DNA of 64,000 nucleotides from Bacteroidota bacterium (GCA_020832235.1 JAFIEZ010000007.1:469216-533215); one strand, 5' to 3'; counted from the first letter of the stretch, positions 44,837 through 54,765 are shown. The notes: a model not told the origin generated them from the letters alone. Translations and numbers: made by a program.

Positions 44837-45826
44837 TCAATCCCTGCCGAGCGTTATCATAAAAAGTCTCTTCCATGAATAGCCTTCGTAAACCGGGGCG
44901 TCCATACGAAGGGGTGTAAATTTTTCTTTGAATTTCACAACTCCAGATTGGCCACCGCTAGGATTGAAGTCGAACCAATCATATCCTTCCTCACGAAACT
45001 TTAGTATTAGGGTATAATAGAAAAATTCATATATATGGTCTTGTAACCTATTGCTATTCATTATAGATAGCCATGTAGTCGCTATCTTATTCCCAAACAG
45101 AAAGGGTCCGCCTCCACAAAAGTTATCTTCTCGGTCGTAAACACCAAAAAAGGTACATGGCTGCAATGTTGCCATGTTGTGAAAAAAGTTATTTGGGTAA
45201 TGTACAGTTGTTTGTTCCCATCGATCTCGAGCGTCATCATAAACATTCAGATAAGACGCAATTTCATCCGGTTCCATAGGTTTAACAACATACCCTTTCT
45301 TTGAGGCCGCATTGGCATATCTTCTAGCCCTTTTCTTTGAAAGCACCTGATCTGTATGCCTGTCCAGTGGTACAGGTTGTGTGAAGTCGCTTTTTATCGG
45401 CTTGGGCAGCTCCGGACTAACCACTATACTATTACCGATGCTCTCTTTTATGGCGTGCAGAAGGAAAGGGTTTAACCTCAGGTGATAGTCAGGAAAATGC
45501 CGGGGTATTTCCTCAATCAGAAGCGCCAGGTGGTGCAGTGTTGGCAGCGTTGACGACAACGGCCCCCCGTAACCACCTGAGGGACTTATGAGCTGGACTT
45601 CAAACCATTTTCCTGCTCGAACCACGCTGGTTACTGGTAGTAATAGTTGTGTTCCATCTGTATAGTCAACAAGGTAAGGCGTAGCGATATAGGCTTCTCC
45701 GTACGTTTTACTCCATAGGCGTGACCAATCAGGGGACTCTGCATAGGTAGCCCAATAGCAGGCCTTCCAATAATCTGACCATACTTCTGAGGTGGTTAAC
45801 CTTATGTTATTGATCTCCAATGACAT
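44837..45826 (-). CDS. FemAB/GNAT-like acyl- or aminoacyltransferase
   Basis: A 329-residue protein with the two-lobed FemAB-like layout. KRARRYANAASKKGYVV and LNVYDDARDRWEQ lie in the middle, then FFGVYDREDNFCGGGPFLFGNKIATTWLS and the closing YDWFDFNPSGGQSGVVKFKEKF. Such enzymes in polysaccharide clusters probably acylate an amino sugar, while classic FemAB add amino acids to peptidoglycan. Placed right after the aminotransferase (TAATG overlap), acylation of its amino sugar product is a reasonable inference. Confidence 0.75.
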   Translation of the reverse strand: MSLEINNIRLTTSEVWSDYWKACYWATYAESPDWSRLWSKTYGEAYIATPYLVDYTDGTQLLLPVTSVVRAGKWFEVQLISPSGGYGGPLSSTLPTLHHLALLIEEIPRHFPDYHLRLNPFLLHAIKESIGNSIVVSPELPKPIKSDFTQPVPLDRHTDQVLSKKRARRYANAASKKGYVVKPMEPDEIASYLNVYDDARDRWEQTTVHYPNNFFHNMATLQPCTFFGVYDREDNFCGGGPFLFGNKIATTWLSIMNSNRLQDHIYEFFYYTLILKFREEGYDWFDFNPSGGQSGVVKFKEKFTPLRMDAPVYEGYSWKRLFMITLGRD

Positions 45827-46965
45827 CAGATTGAGTAATATTCACTAAGTACATGTAGAGCCAGCGTGCAGAAATCAGGGTGCTCATCCAATAAGCCAGG
45901 ATATATTGGCAAGCGGATTAAACAATTGCTGATTTTTTCAGTCACTGGAAGCGAGGGTGGCGTTGGATTAATTTGTAACCCAAAGGGACTAGTATGTAAA
46001 GGGATGTAATGAAATGAAGCTGAGATACCATGCGATCGGAAAAGTTGCAACAGGTTATCTTGGTCGGCCGGCGAATTTACCGTAAAAAAATATGTGTGAT
46101 AATTACTTGTGCACTGCTTCGGGATTACTGGTCTTTGTAAATATCCTGCAAGTTCGAATGCTTCAAGTGCTGCATGATAAGTTTCCCAAATATTTTTACG
46201 CAACCGTCTAATTTCATCTTTTTTTTGCCATTGAATGTTTAGCATAGCGGCCAGCAGATCGGATTGAATGAAGCTGCTTCCCCTTTCAATCCATGTATAT
46301 TTGTCTACTTCTCCTCGTAGAAAAGCGGATCTATTTGTCCCTTTTTCACGAATTACCTCGGCTTTTCGTGCGATTTCCTCACTGTTGGTCAGAAAAGCAC
46401 CCCCTTCACCGCACGTAATATTTTTGGTGTCGTGAAAGCTCAAGCATCCCATATCGCCAATGGAACCAAGGTGGCGATTGTTGTAATAAGCGTCGGCACC
46501 CTGTGCAGCATCTTCTATTACTTGAAGGTTATACTCGTTTGCAAGCGCACAAATGGCGTCCATTTCAGCAGAAACACCGGCATAGTGGACGGGAATAATT
46601 GCTCGTGTTCTAGAGCTAATTTTAGAACGAATATCGTCAGGGGCAATATTCAGGGTGTCTGGATGTATGTCACAAAAGACAGGCTTGCCTCCATGAAGAA
46701 GTACAGCATTGGCTGTTGAAACAAAGGTAAAGCTTGGCATTATAACCTCGTCACCTGGTTTCAAGTTCAACGATAGGATAGCAATTTCCAGTGCATGAGT
46801 ACATGAAGTAGTGAAGTAAACGTATTTTGCACCGGTTATATCACTAATCAGTTTTTGGACAGACTTGCTTGCTGGCCCGTCACCTCGTAAAACACCCGAT
46901 TTCAAAGTATCATACAAGGCATTAGCCTCACGTTCGTCAGTATAAGGTTTATGAAATGGAATCAC
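45826..46965 (-). CDS. wecE: dTDP-4-amino-4,6-dideoxygalactose transaminase (WecE-like)
   Basis: A 379-residue PLP enzyme of the DegT/DnrJ/EryC1 family. It matches WecE along its length: PGDEVIMPSFTFVSTANA, IIPVHYAGVSAEMDAI, EDAAQGADAYY, Lys181 in SFHDTKNITCGEGG as the PLP lysine, EKGTNRSAF, and VDKYTW. The expected reaction uses glutamate and dTDP-4-keto-6-deoxyglucose, the product of RfbB at 3542-4549. It is the first gene of the operon running down to 39986. Confidence 0.9.
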   Translation of the reverse strand: MIPFHKPYTDEREANALYDTLKSGVLRGDGPASKSVQKLISDITGAKYVYFTTSCTHALEIAILSLNLKPGDEVIMPSFTFVSTANAVLLHGGKPVFCDIHPDTLNIAPDDIRSKISSRTRAIIPVHYAGVSAEMDAICALANEYNLQVIEDAAQGADAYYNNRHLGSIGDMGCLSFHDTKNITCGEGGAFLTNSEEIARKAEVIREKGTNRSAFLRGEVDKYTWIERGSSFIQSDLLAAMLNIQWQKKDEIRRLRKNIWETYHAALEAFELAGYLQRPVIPKQCTSNYHTYFFTVNSPADQDNLLQLFRSHGISASFHYIPLHTSPFGLQINPTPPSLPVTEKISNCLIRLPIYPGLLDEHPDFCTLALHVLSEYYSI

Positions 46966-47151
46966 AGCTGTTGAGTGACTAGAATCAAGTGTTTATTCCC
47001 GCAAACATCGTGAAATATGCGATTAATTACTCGTTAAAGTTACAATCTTTACGATTGGTATGAATCTAAGCAGGTTAAAAATAAGTACGAGCAGCTCTAC
47101 TACTTTTTCTTTAAATTTGTCAAACCGCAATTAAACCAGGTCGATGTTACT

Positions 47152-48630
47152 ATGCCCACTATTTCTCCTCTGCAAAGAATAACTCGAAAAGGACTCACCT
47201 ATGATGATGTCTTATTAGTTCCAGCTCATTCAACGGTACTACCCAGAGACGTTGATATTTCATCTGCCCTAACAAGTAAGCTAAAACTCAATGTACCCAT
47301 ACTTAGCGCTGCTATGGACACGGTTTCCGAGTACAGGATGGCCATAGCACTTGCCAGAGAGGGGGGGATGGCTATGCTTCACAAAAATATGACTATCGAC
47401 CAACAAGCTGAACAGGTTCGGTTGGTGAAGCGTAGTGAGAGTGGCATGATTGTAGATCCGGTAACGTTGCCGCCAGATGCGTCAATACGCGATGCTAGAG
47501 CCTTAATGAGCACTCATAAGATAGGCGGAATTCCGATTGTTGATAACGCCAGAAAGTTGCTCGGTATCGTAACCAACAGAGATCTTCGTTTCGAAACGGA
47601 CAATGAACGTAGGCTATCAGAAATTATGACTTCTGAAAACCTGGTAACAGCCGGTATCGGCACCGACCTCGCAGAAGCCGAAAGACTACTTCAAAACTAT
47701 AAAGTTGAAAAGCTTCCCATCGTGGAAGGTCACGGTACCCTGGTAGGATTGATTACATTCAAAGACATTGAGAAGAAAAAGAATTTTCCTTTCGCATGTA
47801 AAGATGAACTAGGTCGGCTGAGGGTAGGGGCTGCAGTAGGAGTTTCTCCAGATACCATAGACAGGGTAAAGGCTCTTGTTGATGCCGGTGTAGATTGTAT
47901 TACCATAGACACCGCACACGGTCACTCTGAAGGTGTACTACGAATGGTCAGAGAGTCTAAATTGAAGTTTCCTGATATTGCTGTAATTGCGGGGAATATC
48001 GCCACAGCAGCTGCCGCAAAAGCATTGCACGAGGCGGGTGCGGATGTAGTTAAGGTAGGTGTTGGACCAGGCTCCATTTGTACAACTCGAATTGTAACTG
48101 GTGTTGGTGTGCCTCAGCTTACGGCTGTAATGGAAGTAGCCGCCTTCACAAAAGATGCCGGCGTAGGTCTAGTTGCTGATGGCGGTATAAAGCAAACGGG
48201 GGAGATACCTAAAGCCATAGCTGCAGGAGCGAATGCCGTGATGCTGGGAGGTATGTTTGCCGGTGTTGATGAAAGCCCGGGAGAAACAATTATATATGAT
48301 TCTAGAAAATTCAAGTCTTACAGGGGCATGGGAAGCCTTGCCTCTATGTCTAAGGGAAGTAAAGATCGCTATTTTCAGGATGTTGAAGATGATATTCGAA
48401 AACTGGTTCCCGAGGGCATAGAAGGTATGGTTCCGTTTAAAGGTAATCTTGGCGAAGTTGTATATCAGATGGTAGGTGGATTACGCGCAGCCATGGGATA
48501 CTGTGGAGCTGCATCAATTGATGAGCTGCAAAAAGCTGAGTTTGTGCAGATTTCCGCCGCAAGTGTGAAAGAAAGTCATCCTCATAGCGTTACCATAACT
48601 AAGGAAGCACCGAATTATTCTACCCGATAA
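47152..48630 (+). CDS. guaB: IMP dehydrogenase
   Basis: Oxidises IMP to XMP, the first step of GTP synthesis. The barrel has the catalytic loop [12 protein letters not shown] with Cys310; a two-CBS insert lies at about 95-210 ([18 protein letters not shown]). The flap segment with [10 protein letters not shown] and YFQ is intact. Length 492 is normal. AGGTCGAT precedes the ATG. A TAAATTTG box (47112-47119) lies upstream but lacks a partner at the right distance. It starts a plus-strand run that continues into the atp genes. Confidence 0.97.
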   Translation: MPTISPLQRITRKGLTYDDVLLVPAHSTVLPRDVDISSALTSKLKLNVPILSAAMDTVSEYRMAIALAREGGMAMLHKNMTIDQQAEQVRLVKRSESGMIVDPVTLPPDASIRDARALMSTHKIGGIPIVDNARKLLGIVTNRDLRFETDNERRLSEIMTSENLVTAGIGTDLAEAERLLQNYKVEKLPIVEGHGTLVGLITFKDIEKKKNFPFACKDELGRLRVGAAVGVSPDTIDRVKALVDAGVDCITIDTAHGHSEGVLRMVRESKLKFPDIAVIAGNIATAAAAKALHEAGADVVKVGVGPGSICTTRIVTGVGVPQLTAVMEVAAFTKDAGVGLVADGGIKQTGEIPKAIAAGANAVMLGGMFAGVDESPGETIIYDSRKFKSYRGMGSLASMSKGSKDRYFQDVEDDIRKLVPEGIEGMVPFKGNLGEVVYQMVGGLRAAMGYCGAASIDELQKAEFVQISAASVKESHPHSVTITKEAPNYSTR

Positions 48631-48645
48631 CCGACATAGTGCTGC

Positions 48646-49497
48646 ATGAAAAAGTTATTTAAGCGACTATATGAACTGAAGTATGAGAATTTGCATCTGA
48701 TACTTTGGAAAAATTCAGATCCTGATGATTTGGAGTCGTTTACCTTAAAACCATTTCATGCAATACTCAGCGTTGTTACACTTATAGTACTTACTTCTAT
48801 CTTGATTAACGCGGTTATATTTTTCACTCCTTTACGATATGTCATTTTTGGGTACGACCAATCTTTCAGAAGTGAACTAGTAGACATTTCTTCCCGAATC
48901 CTGGAACTTCAGGATTCATTGAATGTACGAGATCGCCAGCTGGCCAATATAAGAGATATGATTCGAACCACACCCGATACGGTCTTCACAGTCAACAGGG
49001 TTGTGGCCTCGAGAACAAGCAATGGTGTGGATGATTTTAGCGACCATTTAAGTCTAGCTCTTTTTAATGATGTAAAACTACAGCGTCTTCCTGATATCAC
49101 ATTTGAGTTCAATAGGTTAGATGAGCCAATATTTCCAGCTGCAAGCCCCGTCAATGGAATTATATCGGGTAACCATAACCCAGCTGAAGGGCATTTCGGG
49201 ATTGATATTGCAGCCAATACAGGTTCACCTATACGAAGTATTGCAGCTGGTGTAATCGTTCACACTGACTGGTCTATTAACTACGGTTATACCATTAAAA
49301 TCCAGCATCTTAATGGTTTTCTGTCAGTATATAAGCACAGTACAGCTCCAACAAAAAATATCGGGGACTTTATAAATAAAGGTGATATCTTAGGAGCAGT
49401 GTCTGATTCTGGAATTATTAGCAGTGGCCCCCATCTTCATTTTGAGTTATGGCAAAACGCCCGTCCCCTGAATCCTATTTTGTACCTGATTAATTAG
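48646..49497 (+). CDS. Membrane-anchored M23 (LytM-type) peptidase
   Basis: A 283-residue bitopic protein: short cytoplasmic N-terminus, one helix (about 38-62), a coiled region (75-105) and a C-terminal M23 domain. The zinc-site residues are all present: His183 and Asp187 in GHFGIDIAA, His231 in YKH, and His263/His265 in PHLHFEL. It should cleave peptidoglycan crosslinks or act near the wall. The bactofilin gene follows after nine bases; this pairing is common and is linked with cell shape control. Confidence 0.93.
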   Translation: MKKLFKRLYELKYENLHLILWKNSDPDDLESFTLKPFHAILSVVTLIVLTSILINAVIFFTPLRYVIFGYDQSFRSELVDISSRILELQDSLNVRDRQLANIRDMIRTTPDTVFTVNRVVASRTSNGVDDFSDHLSLALFNDVKLQRLPDITFEFNRLDEPIFPAASPVNGIISGNHNPAEGHFGIDIAANTGSPIRSIAAGVIVHTDWSINYGYTIKIQHLNGFLSVYKHSTAPTKNIGDFINKGDILGAVSDSGIISSGPHLHFELWQNARPLNPILYLIN

Positions 49498-49506
49498 CAA
49501 TTAAAG

Positions 49507-49953
49507 ATGTTTTCTTCAAAGAACAAATCAGTTAAATCTATGCAAGACCAATCCAACGTACCCGCTATCAATATGATTAGCGATGGTACCCGAATCACAG
49601 GTACCCTCGAAACAAAAAAAGATTTTCGTATATCCGGAGAACTTGAGGGTTCACTCAAAGTTGAAGGAAAGTGTGTAGTTTCAGCAAGTGCCGTTATAAA
49701 AGGGGATATCATTGCTACAGAGGCCGATATTGCAGGAAAAGTAGAAGGTCAAGTATCTGCTACCAACAGATTGGTATTACGGCAGACTTGCTCCATAGTT
49801 GGCGATATCATAACGAAGTCCCTATTGGTTGAAGAAGGTGCAAAATTCGAGGGTGCATGCCATATGGGTGACCGCACCGGGATTTCAAAAAATGGCGTAC
49901 ATCCAAATCTGTTCCAAAAAGGTAGTGTAGAAAAAGAGATTCAAACCCAATAA
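49507..49953 (+). CDS. Bactofilin
   Basis: A 148-residue polymer-forming cytoskeletal protein. A short N-terminal tail is followed by the beta-helix core with typical strand repeats (ITGTLETKKDFRISGELEGS, VSASAVIKGDIIATEADIAG, VEGQVSATNRLVLRQTCSIV). Bactofilins often recruit wall enzymes, which fits the M23 peptidase just upstream. It is only three bases from atpZ, so shape and energy genes probably share a transcript. Confidence 0.92.
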   Translation: MFSSKNKSVKSMQDQSNVPAINMISDGTRITGTLETKKDFRISGELEGSLKVEGKCVVSASAVIKGDIIATEADIAGKVEGQVSATNRLVLRQTCSIVGDIITKSLLVEEGAKFEGACHMGDRTGISKNGVHPNLFQKGSVEKEIQTQ

Positions 49954-49956
49954 GTA

Positions 49957-50205
49957 ATGGCACCGAATTCCGGTTTGGGTCAGTATGGTGACTACCTGGG
50001 ACTAGGCATCCAAATTGCTGCTTCTATGGTAATGCCTTTGTTGTTGGGTGTTTGGCTTGACAAGCGCTATGGTTCATCCCCCTGGTTTACTCTTGCGGGT
50101 GCATTGTTTGGTATTTTTTCAATATTCGGAATCGTACTTAAGATAGCTTTTACAGCGAATAATCAATCTTCCCAGAGAAATAAAGACCGTGCAAGAAAGA
50201 AGTAA
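49957..50205 (+). CDS. AtpZ/AtpI-type small membrane protein
   Basis: An 82-residue protein with two helices. The pattern LGLGIQIAASMVMPLLLGVWLDKRYG is that of the small protein encoded at the front of many atp operons. Such proteins help c-ring assembly or ion uptake. It overlaps the next gene by 17 bases. Confidence 0.88.
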   Translation: MAPNSGLGQYGDYLGLGIQIAASMVMPLLLGVWLDKRYGSSPWFTLAGALFGIFSIFGIVLKIAFTANNQSSQRNKDRARKK

Positions 50206-50572
50206 TCGCCTGTATTTTCACATCGTTGTTACAGACTTTTTCCTACTGTCTGTTGGTGTGTTGATTTCTTTTCTTTTTCTGGGATTTACGGACTTGGTAG
50301 CGATAATGATTGCGGTATTGCTTACATCATTATATGCTGTAATCGGTCTATGGTACATTAATGCGTACTTTGACGCACCACCAGATGTCTTTTTATCTAA
50401 AGTCTATGGTGCTGTTGCAATCCGTTTGGTGATGCTTGCGGCTGCTATATTTGTGGTGTTGAAATTCACAAATTTGCCCGAAATTACTTTTACTGTTAGC
50501 GTATTTATTTCGTATCTTGCCAAGTCTATACAGGAAATATTGTTCATACACAGGAAATCGGCAAAAACTTAA
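50189..50572 (+). CDS. ATP synthase subunit I-like membrane protein
   Basis: A 127-residue protein with four predicted helices and no strong motif. The start is GTG 50189 inside the end of the preceding gene. Its size, topology and place between atpZ and atpB suggest the AtpI-like assembly factor, but the sequence itself is weakly informative. The gap to atpB is ten bases. Confidence 0.7.
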   Translation: MQERSNRLYFHIVVTDFFLLSVGVLISFLFLGFTDLVAIMIAVLLTSLYAVIGLWYINAYFDAPPDVFLSKVYGAVAIRLVMLAAAIFVVLKFTNLPEITFTVSVFISYLAKSIQEILFIHRKSAKT

Positions 50573-50582
50573 ACCAAGGTTA

Positions 50583-51719
50583 ATGTTCCAGATTAAATTA
50601 CTGCTCCTTGCATGTACTTCGTTTTTCGTTTTGGCTCTGCCTGCAGCTCTCTCATCAGCTCCTGCAGAGGAATATGATCCCAAGGAAATTCCTATTCTGG
50701 ACAAACTCTCAGATCACTATTACCTCGATTTTACCCCTGCTGGTAAAGTAGAACTACCGCGCATTTTCTGGGATGAAGATGGACTCTTCTTTTTTAGGTC
50801 TACTACAGCAGCAATCAACAGTGGCAGATACATCGATCGTTATTTTATAGAAAACGAAATCGAAGCCGAGGCCCGAGCAGTAACCTATTATTTAGTCAGG
50901 TCAGATGGTGCCTCCACCAGATTAGACTTATCCATAACATCCAAGCTTGTTTATTTCTGGGCCATCGGTTTCTTCATGGTATTTTTGCTGGTACCGCTTA
51001 CAAACAGATATAAATCAGGTGTTGGTCGCGATACAGAACCTAAAGGTGCGTTCCAGAATGTAATGGAGACCTTTATTATCTTTATCAGAGACGAAATTGC
51101 ACTTACAAATATTGGACCTAAGAAATACCTTAAGTTCACACCATACCTGCTTACGGCTTTCTTCATGATTATGTTCATGAACCTATTTGGACTAATGCCC
51201 TGGGGTGACAGTGCAACAGCTAACATTACGGTTACGGCTGCTCTCGCGCTCACTACATTTTTAATTACTCAGTTCAATGGTACTAAAGATCACTGGGAGC
51301 ACGTGTTCTGGTTTCCTGGTGTACCTGCCTGGATTCGAATAATTTTGACACCCGTAGAGATTATTGGCCTGTTTACTAAGCCTTTTGCATTAACGGTACG
51401 TTTATTTGCTAATATGGCTTCTGGTAAAGTATTGGTCTACTCTATTATCGGACTCATTTTTGTGTTCTCAGGTATTTTCGGTGATGCTGTTGCCTGGGGT
51501 ACTTCCTGGATTTGGATTTTATTCGCTCTGTTCATCTACGTCATAAAGATAGTCGTATCTATTCTGCAGGCATATATCTTTACCATGCTTTCAGCTCTTT
51601 TCATTGGTATGGCAGTTGCAGAACACGATCACGACCATGATCATGACCATGTAGATCACGCAGACGGACCAGACTATGAGCATGTGCAAGAGGCAGTGGC
51701 CGTTCACGCACGTTCATAA
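50583..51719 (+). CDS. atpB: ATP synthase F0 subunit a
   Basis: The proton-channel subunit of 378 residues, larger than the usual 240-270. A signal-like N-terminus (MFQIKLLLLACTSFFVLALP) is followed by a secreted region of about 110 residues before the first canonical helix. The core is normal: MFMNLFGLMPWG, TVRLFANMASGKVL with the essential arginine, and SILQAYIFTMLSALFI. The C-terminus is His/Asp-rich (EHDHDHDHDHVDH). ATG 50583 was chosen for the AAGGT just upstream and the signal sequence; the frame runs 22 codons higher. Confidence 0.93.
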   Translation: MFQIKLLLLACTSFFVLALPAALSSAPAEEYDPKEIPILDKLSDHYYLDFTPAGKVELPRIFWDEDGLFFFRSTTAAINSGRYIDRYFIENEIEAEARAVTYYLVRSDGASTRLDLSITSKLVYFWAIGFFMVFLLVPLTNRYKSGVGRDTEPKGAFQNVMETFIIFIRDEIALTNIGPKKYLKFTPYLLTAFFMIMFMNLFGLMPWGDSATANITVTAALALTTFLITQFNGTKDHWEHVFWFPGVPAWIRIILTPVEIIGLFTKPFALTVRLFANMASGKVLVYSIIGLIFVFSGIFGDAVAWGTSWIWILFALFIYVIKIVVSILQAYIFTMLSALFIGMAVAEHDHDHDHDHVDHADGPDYEHVQEAVAVHARS

Positions 51720-51765
51720 AACAACGAACAAACGATTCAGACAATTAACATTTAGGAGTTTAACT

Positions 51766-51984
51766 ATGGAAATGGCTTACTTAGCTGCTGGTTTTGGTTC
51801 AGGCATCATCGCTATCGGTGCTGCTCTGGGAATTGGTATTATCGGTAAAAGCGCCATGGAAGGTACTGCTCGTCAGCCACAGGCTGCTAACGATATTCGT
51901 ACTTCTATGCTGATTTCTGCTGCGTTTATCGAGGGTGTTGCACTCTTCGGCGTAGTAGTATGTTTCTTGCTTGCTATCAAGTAA
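51766..51984 (+). CDS. atpE: ATP synthase F0 subunit c
   Basis: A 72-residue c-ring hairpin protein. Helix 1 is glycine-rich (GSGIIAIGAALGIGIIG), the loop is ARQPQA, and Glu56 in FIEGVALFG is the ion carrier. The glutamine that marks sodium-type rings in helix 1 is absent, so proton coupling is likely. TTTAGGAGTTTAACT before ATG 51766 contains a strong ribosome site, in line with the need for many copies. Confidence 0.95.
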   Translation: MEMAYLAAGFGSGIIAIGAALGIGIIGKSAMEGTARQPQAANDIRTSMLISAAFIEGVALFGVVVCFLLAIK

Positions 51985-51993
51985 ATAGACAAA

Positions 51994-52024
51994 GGGGGCC
52001 GTCAATACACGGTCCCCTATTTTT
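51994..52024 (+). terminator. Hairpin with T-run between atpE and atpF
   Basis: GGGGGCCGT pairs with ACGGTCCCC (one G-T pair) around CAATAC and is followed by TATTTTTG. It lies inside the operon, so partial termination or protection of the upstream atpE mRNA end is more likely than a full stop. Confidence 0.75.
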
Positions 52025-52052
52025 GTAGTCCTACAACTTTCGAATAATTCTT

Positions 52053-52562
52053 ATGAACTTTATCATTGCTGCCGGTTTATTAGACGTTGATCCAGGTCTC
52101 TTTGTTTGGATATTCGTTACTTTTTTAGCTTTCATACTAATTTTTTCAAAATTTGCCTGGAAGCCCATTCTCGGTGCTCTGAATCAGCGCGAGCAGTCAA
52201 TTAAAGAATCAATCGAGGCAGCCGAAGTTGCGATTAAAAAGGCTGAGCAGATTTCAAAGGATAATGAAGTAGCTCTAAGAGAAGCAGAAGCCGCAGCTCA
52301 GCGCATACGCAAAGAAGCCGCAGCAGAAGCCGAAGCAATCAGAGCAGACAGAATTGAGAAAACGAAAGAAGAAACTGCCAAAATGCTGGAACAGGCACGC
52401 GCAATTATTCGGGCAGAAAAGAAAAAAGCACTTGATGACTTAAGAAATGAGGTAGCAGAATTAGCAATCAAATCTGCCAAAATAATTCTTGATGCTGAAA
52501 TAGACGAGAAGAAAAATAGAAAACTCGTTGAGAATTTTGTAAACGATTTGTCCAAAAACTGA
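52053..52562 (+). CDS. atpF: ATP synthase F0 subunit b
   Basis: The peripheral stalk subunit of 169 residues: an N-terminal helix (FVWIFVTFLAFILIFSKFAW) with KPI at the membrane border, then a long charged coiled coil rich in Ala, Glu and Lys. It lies after the hairpin following atpE and eight bases before atpH. Confidence 0.94.
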   Translation: MNFIIAAGLLDVDPGLFVWIFVTFLAFILIFSKFAWKPILGALNQREQSIKESIEAAEVAIKKAEQISKDNEVALREAEAAAQRIRKEAAAEAEAIRADRIEKTKEETAKMLEQARAIIRAEKKKALDDLRNEVAELAIKSAKIILDAEIDEKKNRKLVENFVNDLSKN

Positions 52563-52570
52563 GGTAATAC

Positions 52571-53116
52571 ATGACATCTGGTATTGCAGCTAAACGATAT
52601 GCTAAGGGCCTTCTTCAATTAGCAATTGAACAAAATACTGTAAACGAGCAGCTGAAGGACATGCAGTTTATTCGCAGTACATTTAAGGATAGCAAGGGTC
52701 TTCAGATTGCGCTGAGTTCACCAGTGATTAAAGACAGTAAAAAGCAAGAAATTGTTGAACAAATATTTTCAGCCCATGTTTCTGCTTTAACAAACAGGCT
52801 CATAGAAGTAATGAGTCGTAAAGGACGGTTAGATCTTCTAAATGCTACAACAGTTAATTTCGAAAATCTTCATAATGAGTATGCCGGCATTTTAGAAGTT
52901 ACACTTACTACGGCATTCGAACTTGAAAAGTCACAGGTAGACAGTGTAATTGCTGAATTTTCCAAAGTCGTTGGATTGAAAATAAAATCAAATGTTATTG
53001 TTGATAAATCCCTCATTGGTGGACTTACTCTCAAGTATCGAGACACCGTAGTTGATGGATCTGTCAGAAACAAGCTGGAGCAATTATCTCAATCACTCCA
53101 GTCACAAACCGTTTAA
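52571..53116 (+). CDS. atpH: ATP synthase F1 subunit delta
   Basis: The 181-residue link between b and alpha subunits. The N-terminal helical domain begins AAKRYAKGLLQLAIEQ and the C-terminal signature is LIGGLTLKYRDTVVDGSVRNKLEQL. GAGGTAA precedes the ATG. Gap to atpA is 31 bases. Confidence 0.94.
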   Translation: MTSGIAAKRYAKGLLQLAIEQNTVNEQLKDMQFIRSTFKDSKGLQIALSSPVIKDSKKQEIVEQIFSAHVSALTNRLIEVMSRKGRLDLLNATTVNFENLHNEYAGILEVTLTTAFELEKSQVDSVIAEFSKVVGLKIKSNVIVDKSLIGGLTLKYRDTVVDGSVRNKLEQLSQSLQSQTV

Positions 53117-53147
53117 ATAAATCATAAGTACATAACCAGTTATTAAC

Positions 53148-54755
53148 ATGAGTCAAGTAAGGCCAGACGAAGTATCCGCAATTCTTCGCAAACAACTCTC
53201 AGGTTTTGAGAACGAAGCAGAAGTATATGATGTAGGAACTGTATTGGAAGTGGGTGATGGTATTGCCCGTGTATATGGCTTGTCTAAGGTGCAGGCCGGT
53301 GAGCTCGTAGAGTTCCCGGAATCAAAAGACAATGCCGGAAATCCAATTAAAGGAATGGTATTAAACCTTGAGGAAGATAACGTTGGTGTTGTTATTTTCG
53401 GTGCATCCAGAGAAATTGAAGAGGGGCATCAGGTTAGACGTACTAATGATATCGCATCTATACCTGTTGGAGAGGGTGTTCTGGGCCGTGTAATCGACCC
53501 ATTGGGGAATCCACTTGACGGCGAGGGGCCAATAGCTGGTAAAACAATCCGTTTACCCCTGGAGCGCAAAGCCCCTGGCGTAATTTACCGCGAACCTGTT
53601 GCTGAGCCCCTGCAAACTGGTATTAAAGCAATTGACTCCCTAATTCCTATTGGTAGAGGTCAGCGTGAGTTAATTATTGGTGACCGCCAGACAGGTAAGA
53701 CGACTATTGCCATTGACACCATAATCAACCAAAAGTCAACCCATGAAAATGGTAATGGTGTATTTTGTATCTACGTAGCTATTGGGCAAAAAGGGTCCAC
53801 TATTGCTCAGGTTAATCAGACGCTGGAGAAATATGGTGCTAAAGATTACACAGTAATCGTTTCTGCTCCCGCTTCTGCTCCGGCACCTATGCGATATGTT
53901 TCCGCTTATGCGGGTGCAGCTATTGGTGAGTACTTTCGGGATACCGGACGACATGCCCTCATTATTTATGATGATTTATCTAAGCAGGCTGTTGCCTACC
54001 GTGAGGTTTCTCTTTTGTTAAAACGACCTCCTGGTCGAGAGGCATATCCTGGTGACGTGTTCTATCTTCACAGTCGATTACTCGAACGTGCAGCGAAAAT
54101 CAATAAAAATGACTCAGTTGCGCAAAATATGAATGATGTTCCGGAAGAACTTCGCCCAATGGTGAAGGGTGGAGGATCATTAACGGCACTGCCTATTATT
54201 GAAACACAGGCAGGCGATGTTTCTGCATATATCCCAACTAATGTGATTTCCATTACCGACGGTCAGATATTCTTGCAGTCAAATTTATTTAACTCTGGGG
54301 TCCGTCCTGCTATTGATGTGGGTATTTCGGTTTCACGGGTAGGTGGCGCTGCTCAGGTTAAATCCATGAAAAAGCTTTCTGGAAGTATGAAACTTGACCT
54401 TGCTCAGTATCGTGAGCTCGAAGCTTTTGCCAAATTTGGTAGTGATTTAGATGCGTCCACACAACGGCAGCTGGCCCGAGGTGCACGTACTGTTGAAATT
54501 CTTAAACAAAACCTATACTCCCCGTTAAGAGTTGATAAGCAAATTGCTGTGTTACTTGCTAATTCGAAGGGGATTTTAGATAAGCTTGAAATCAATCAAA
54601 TTTTGGTTTTTGAAAAAGAATACCTCGAGGCAATTTCCCTAAAGTTCGCTAATGAAATGGATGAACTAGCAGTCTCAGGTGTGCTTTCTGATGATTTTGC
54701 GGAAAAGCTCGCAGCTGAAGCTGAAACCATTGCAAGTAACCTGTCCACTAAATAA
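53148..54755 (+). CDS. atpA: ATP synthase F1 subunit alpha
   Basis: The 535-residue non-catalytic nucleotide-binding subunit. Walker A is [11 protein letters not shown]; the family signature [14 protein letters not shown] is intact, and [13 protein letters not shown] is the Walker B region. Followed ten bases later by atpG. Confidence 0.97.
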   Translation: MSQVRPDEVSAILRKQLSGFENEAEVYDVGTVLEVGDGIARVYGLSKVQAGELVEFPESKDNAGNPIKGMVLNLEEDNVGVVIFGASREIEEGHQVRRTNDIASIPVGEGVLGRVIDPLGNPLDGEGPIAGKTIRLPLERKAPGVIYREPVAEPLQTGIKAIDSLIPIGRGQRELIIGDRQTGKTTIAIDTIINQKSTHENGNGVFCIYVAIGQKGSTIAQVNQTLEKYGAKDYTVIVSAPASAPAPMRYVSAYAGAAIGEYFRDTGRHALIIYDDLSKQAVAYREVSLLLKRPPGREAYPGDVFYLHSRLLERAAKINKNDSVAQNMNDVPEELRPMVKGGGSLTALPIIETQAGDVSAYIPTNVISITDGQIFLQSNLFNSGVRPAIDVGISVSRVGGAAQVKSMKKLSGSMKLDLAQYRELEAFAKFGSDLDASTQRQLARGARTVEILKQNLYSPLRVDKQIAVLLANSKGILDKLEINQILVFEKEYLEAISLKFANEMDELAVSGVLSDDFAEKLAAEAETIASNLSTK

Positions 54756-54765
54756 GTAGCACAAC

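Noticed and set aside
47112..47119. TAAATTTG as a guaB promoter box
   Set aside because: It fits TANNTTTG, but no TTG occurs 17-23 bases upstream, so I do not list it as a promoter.
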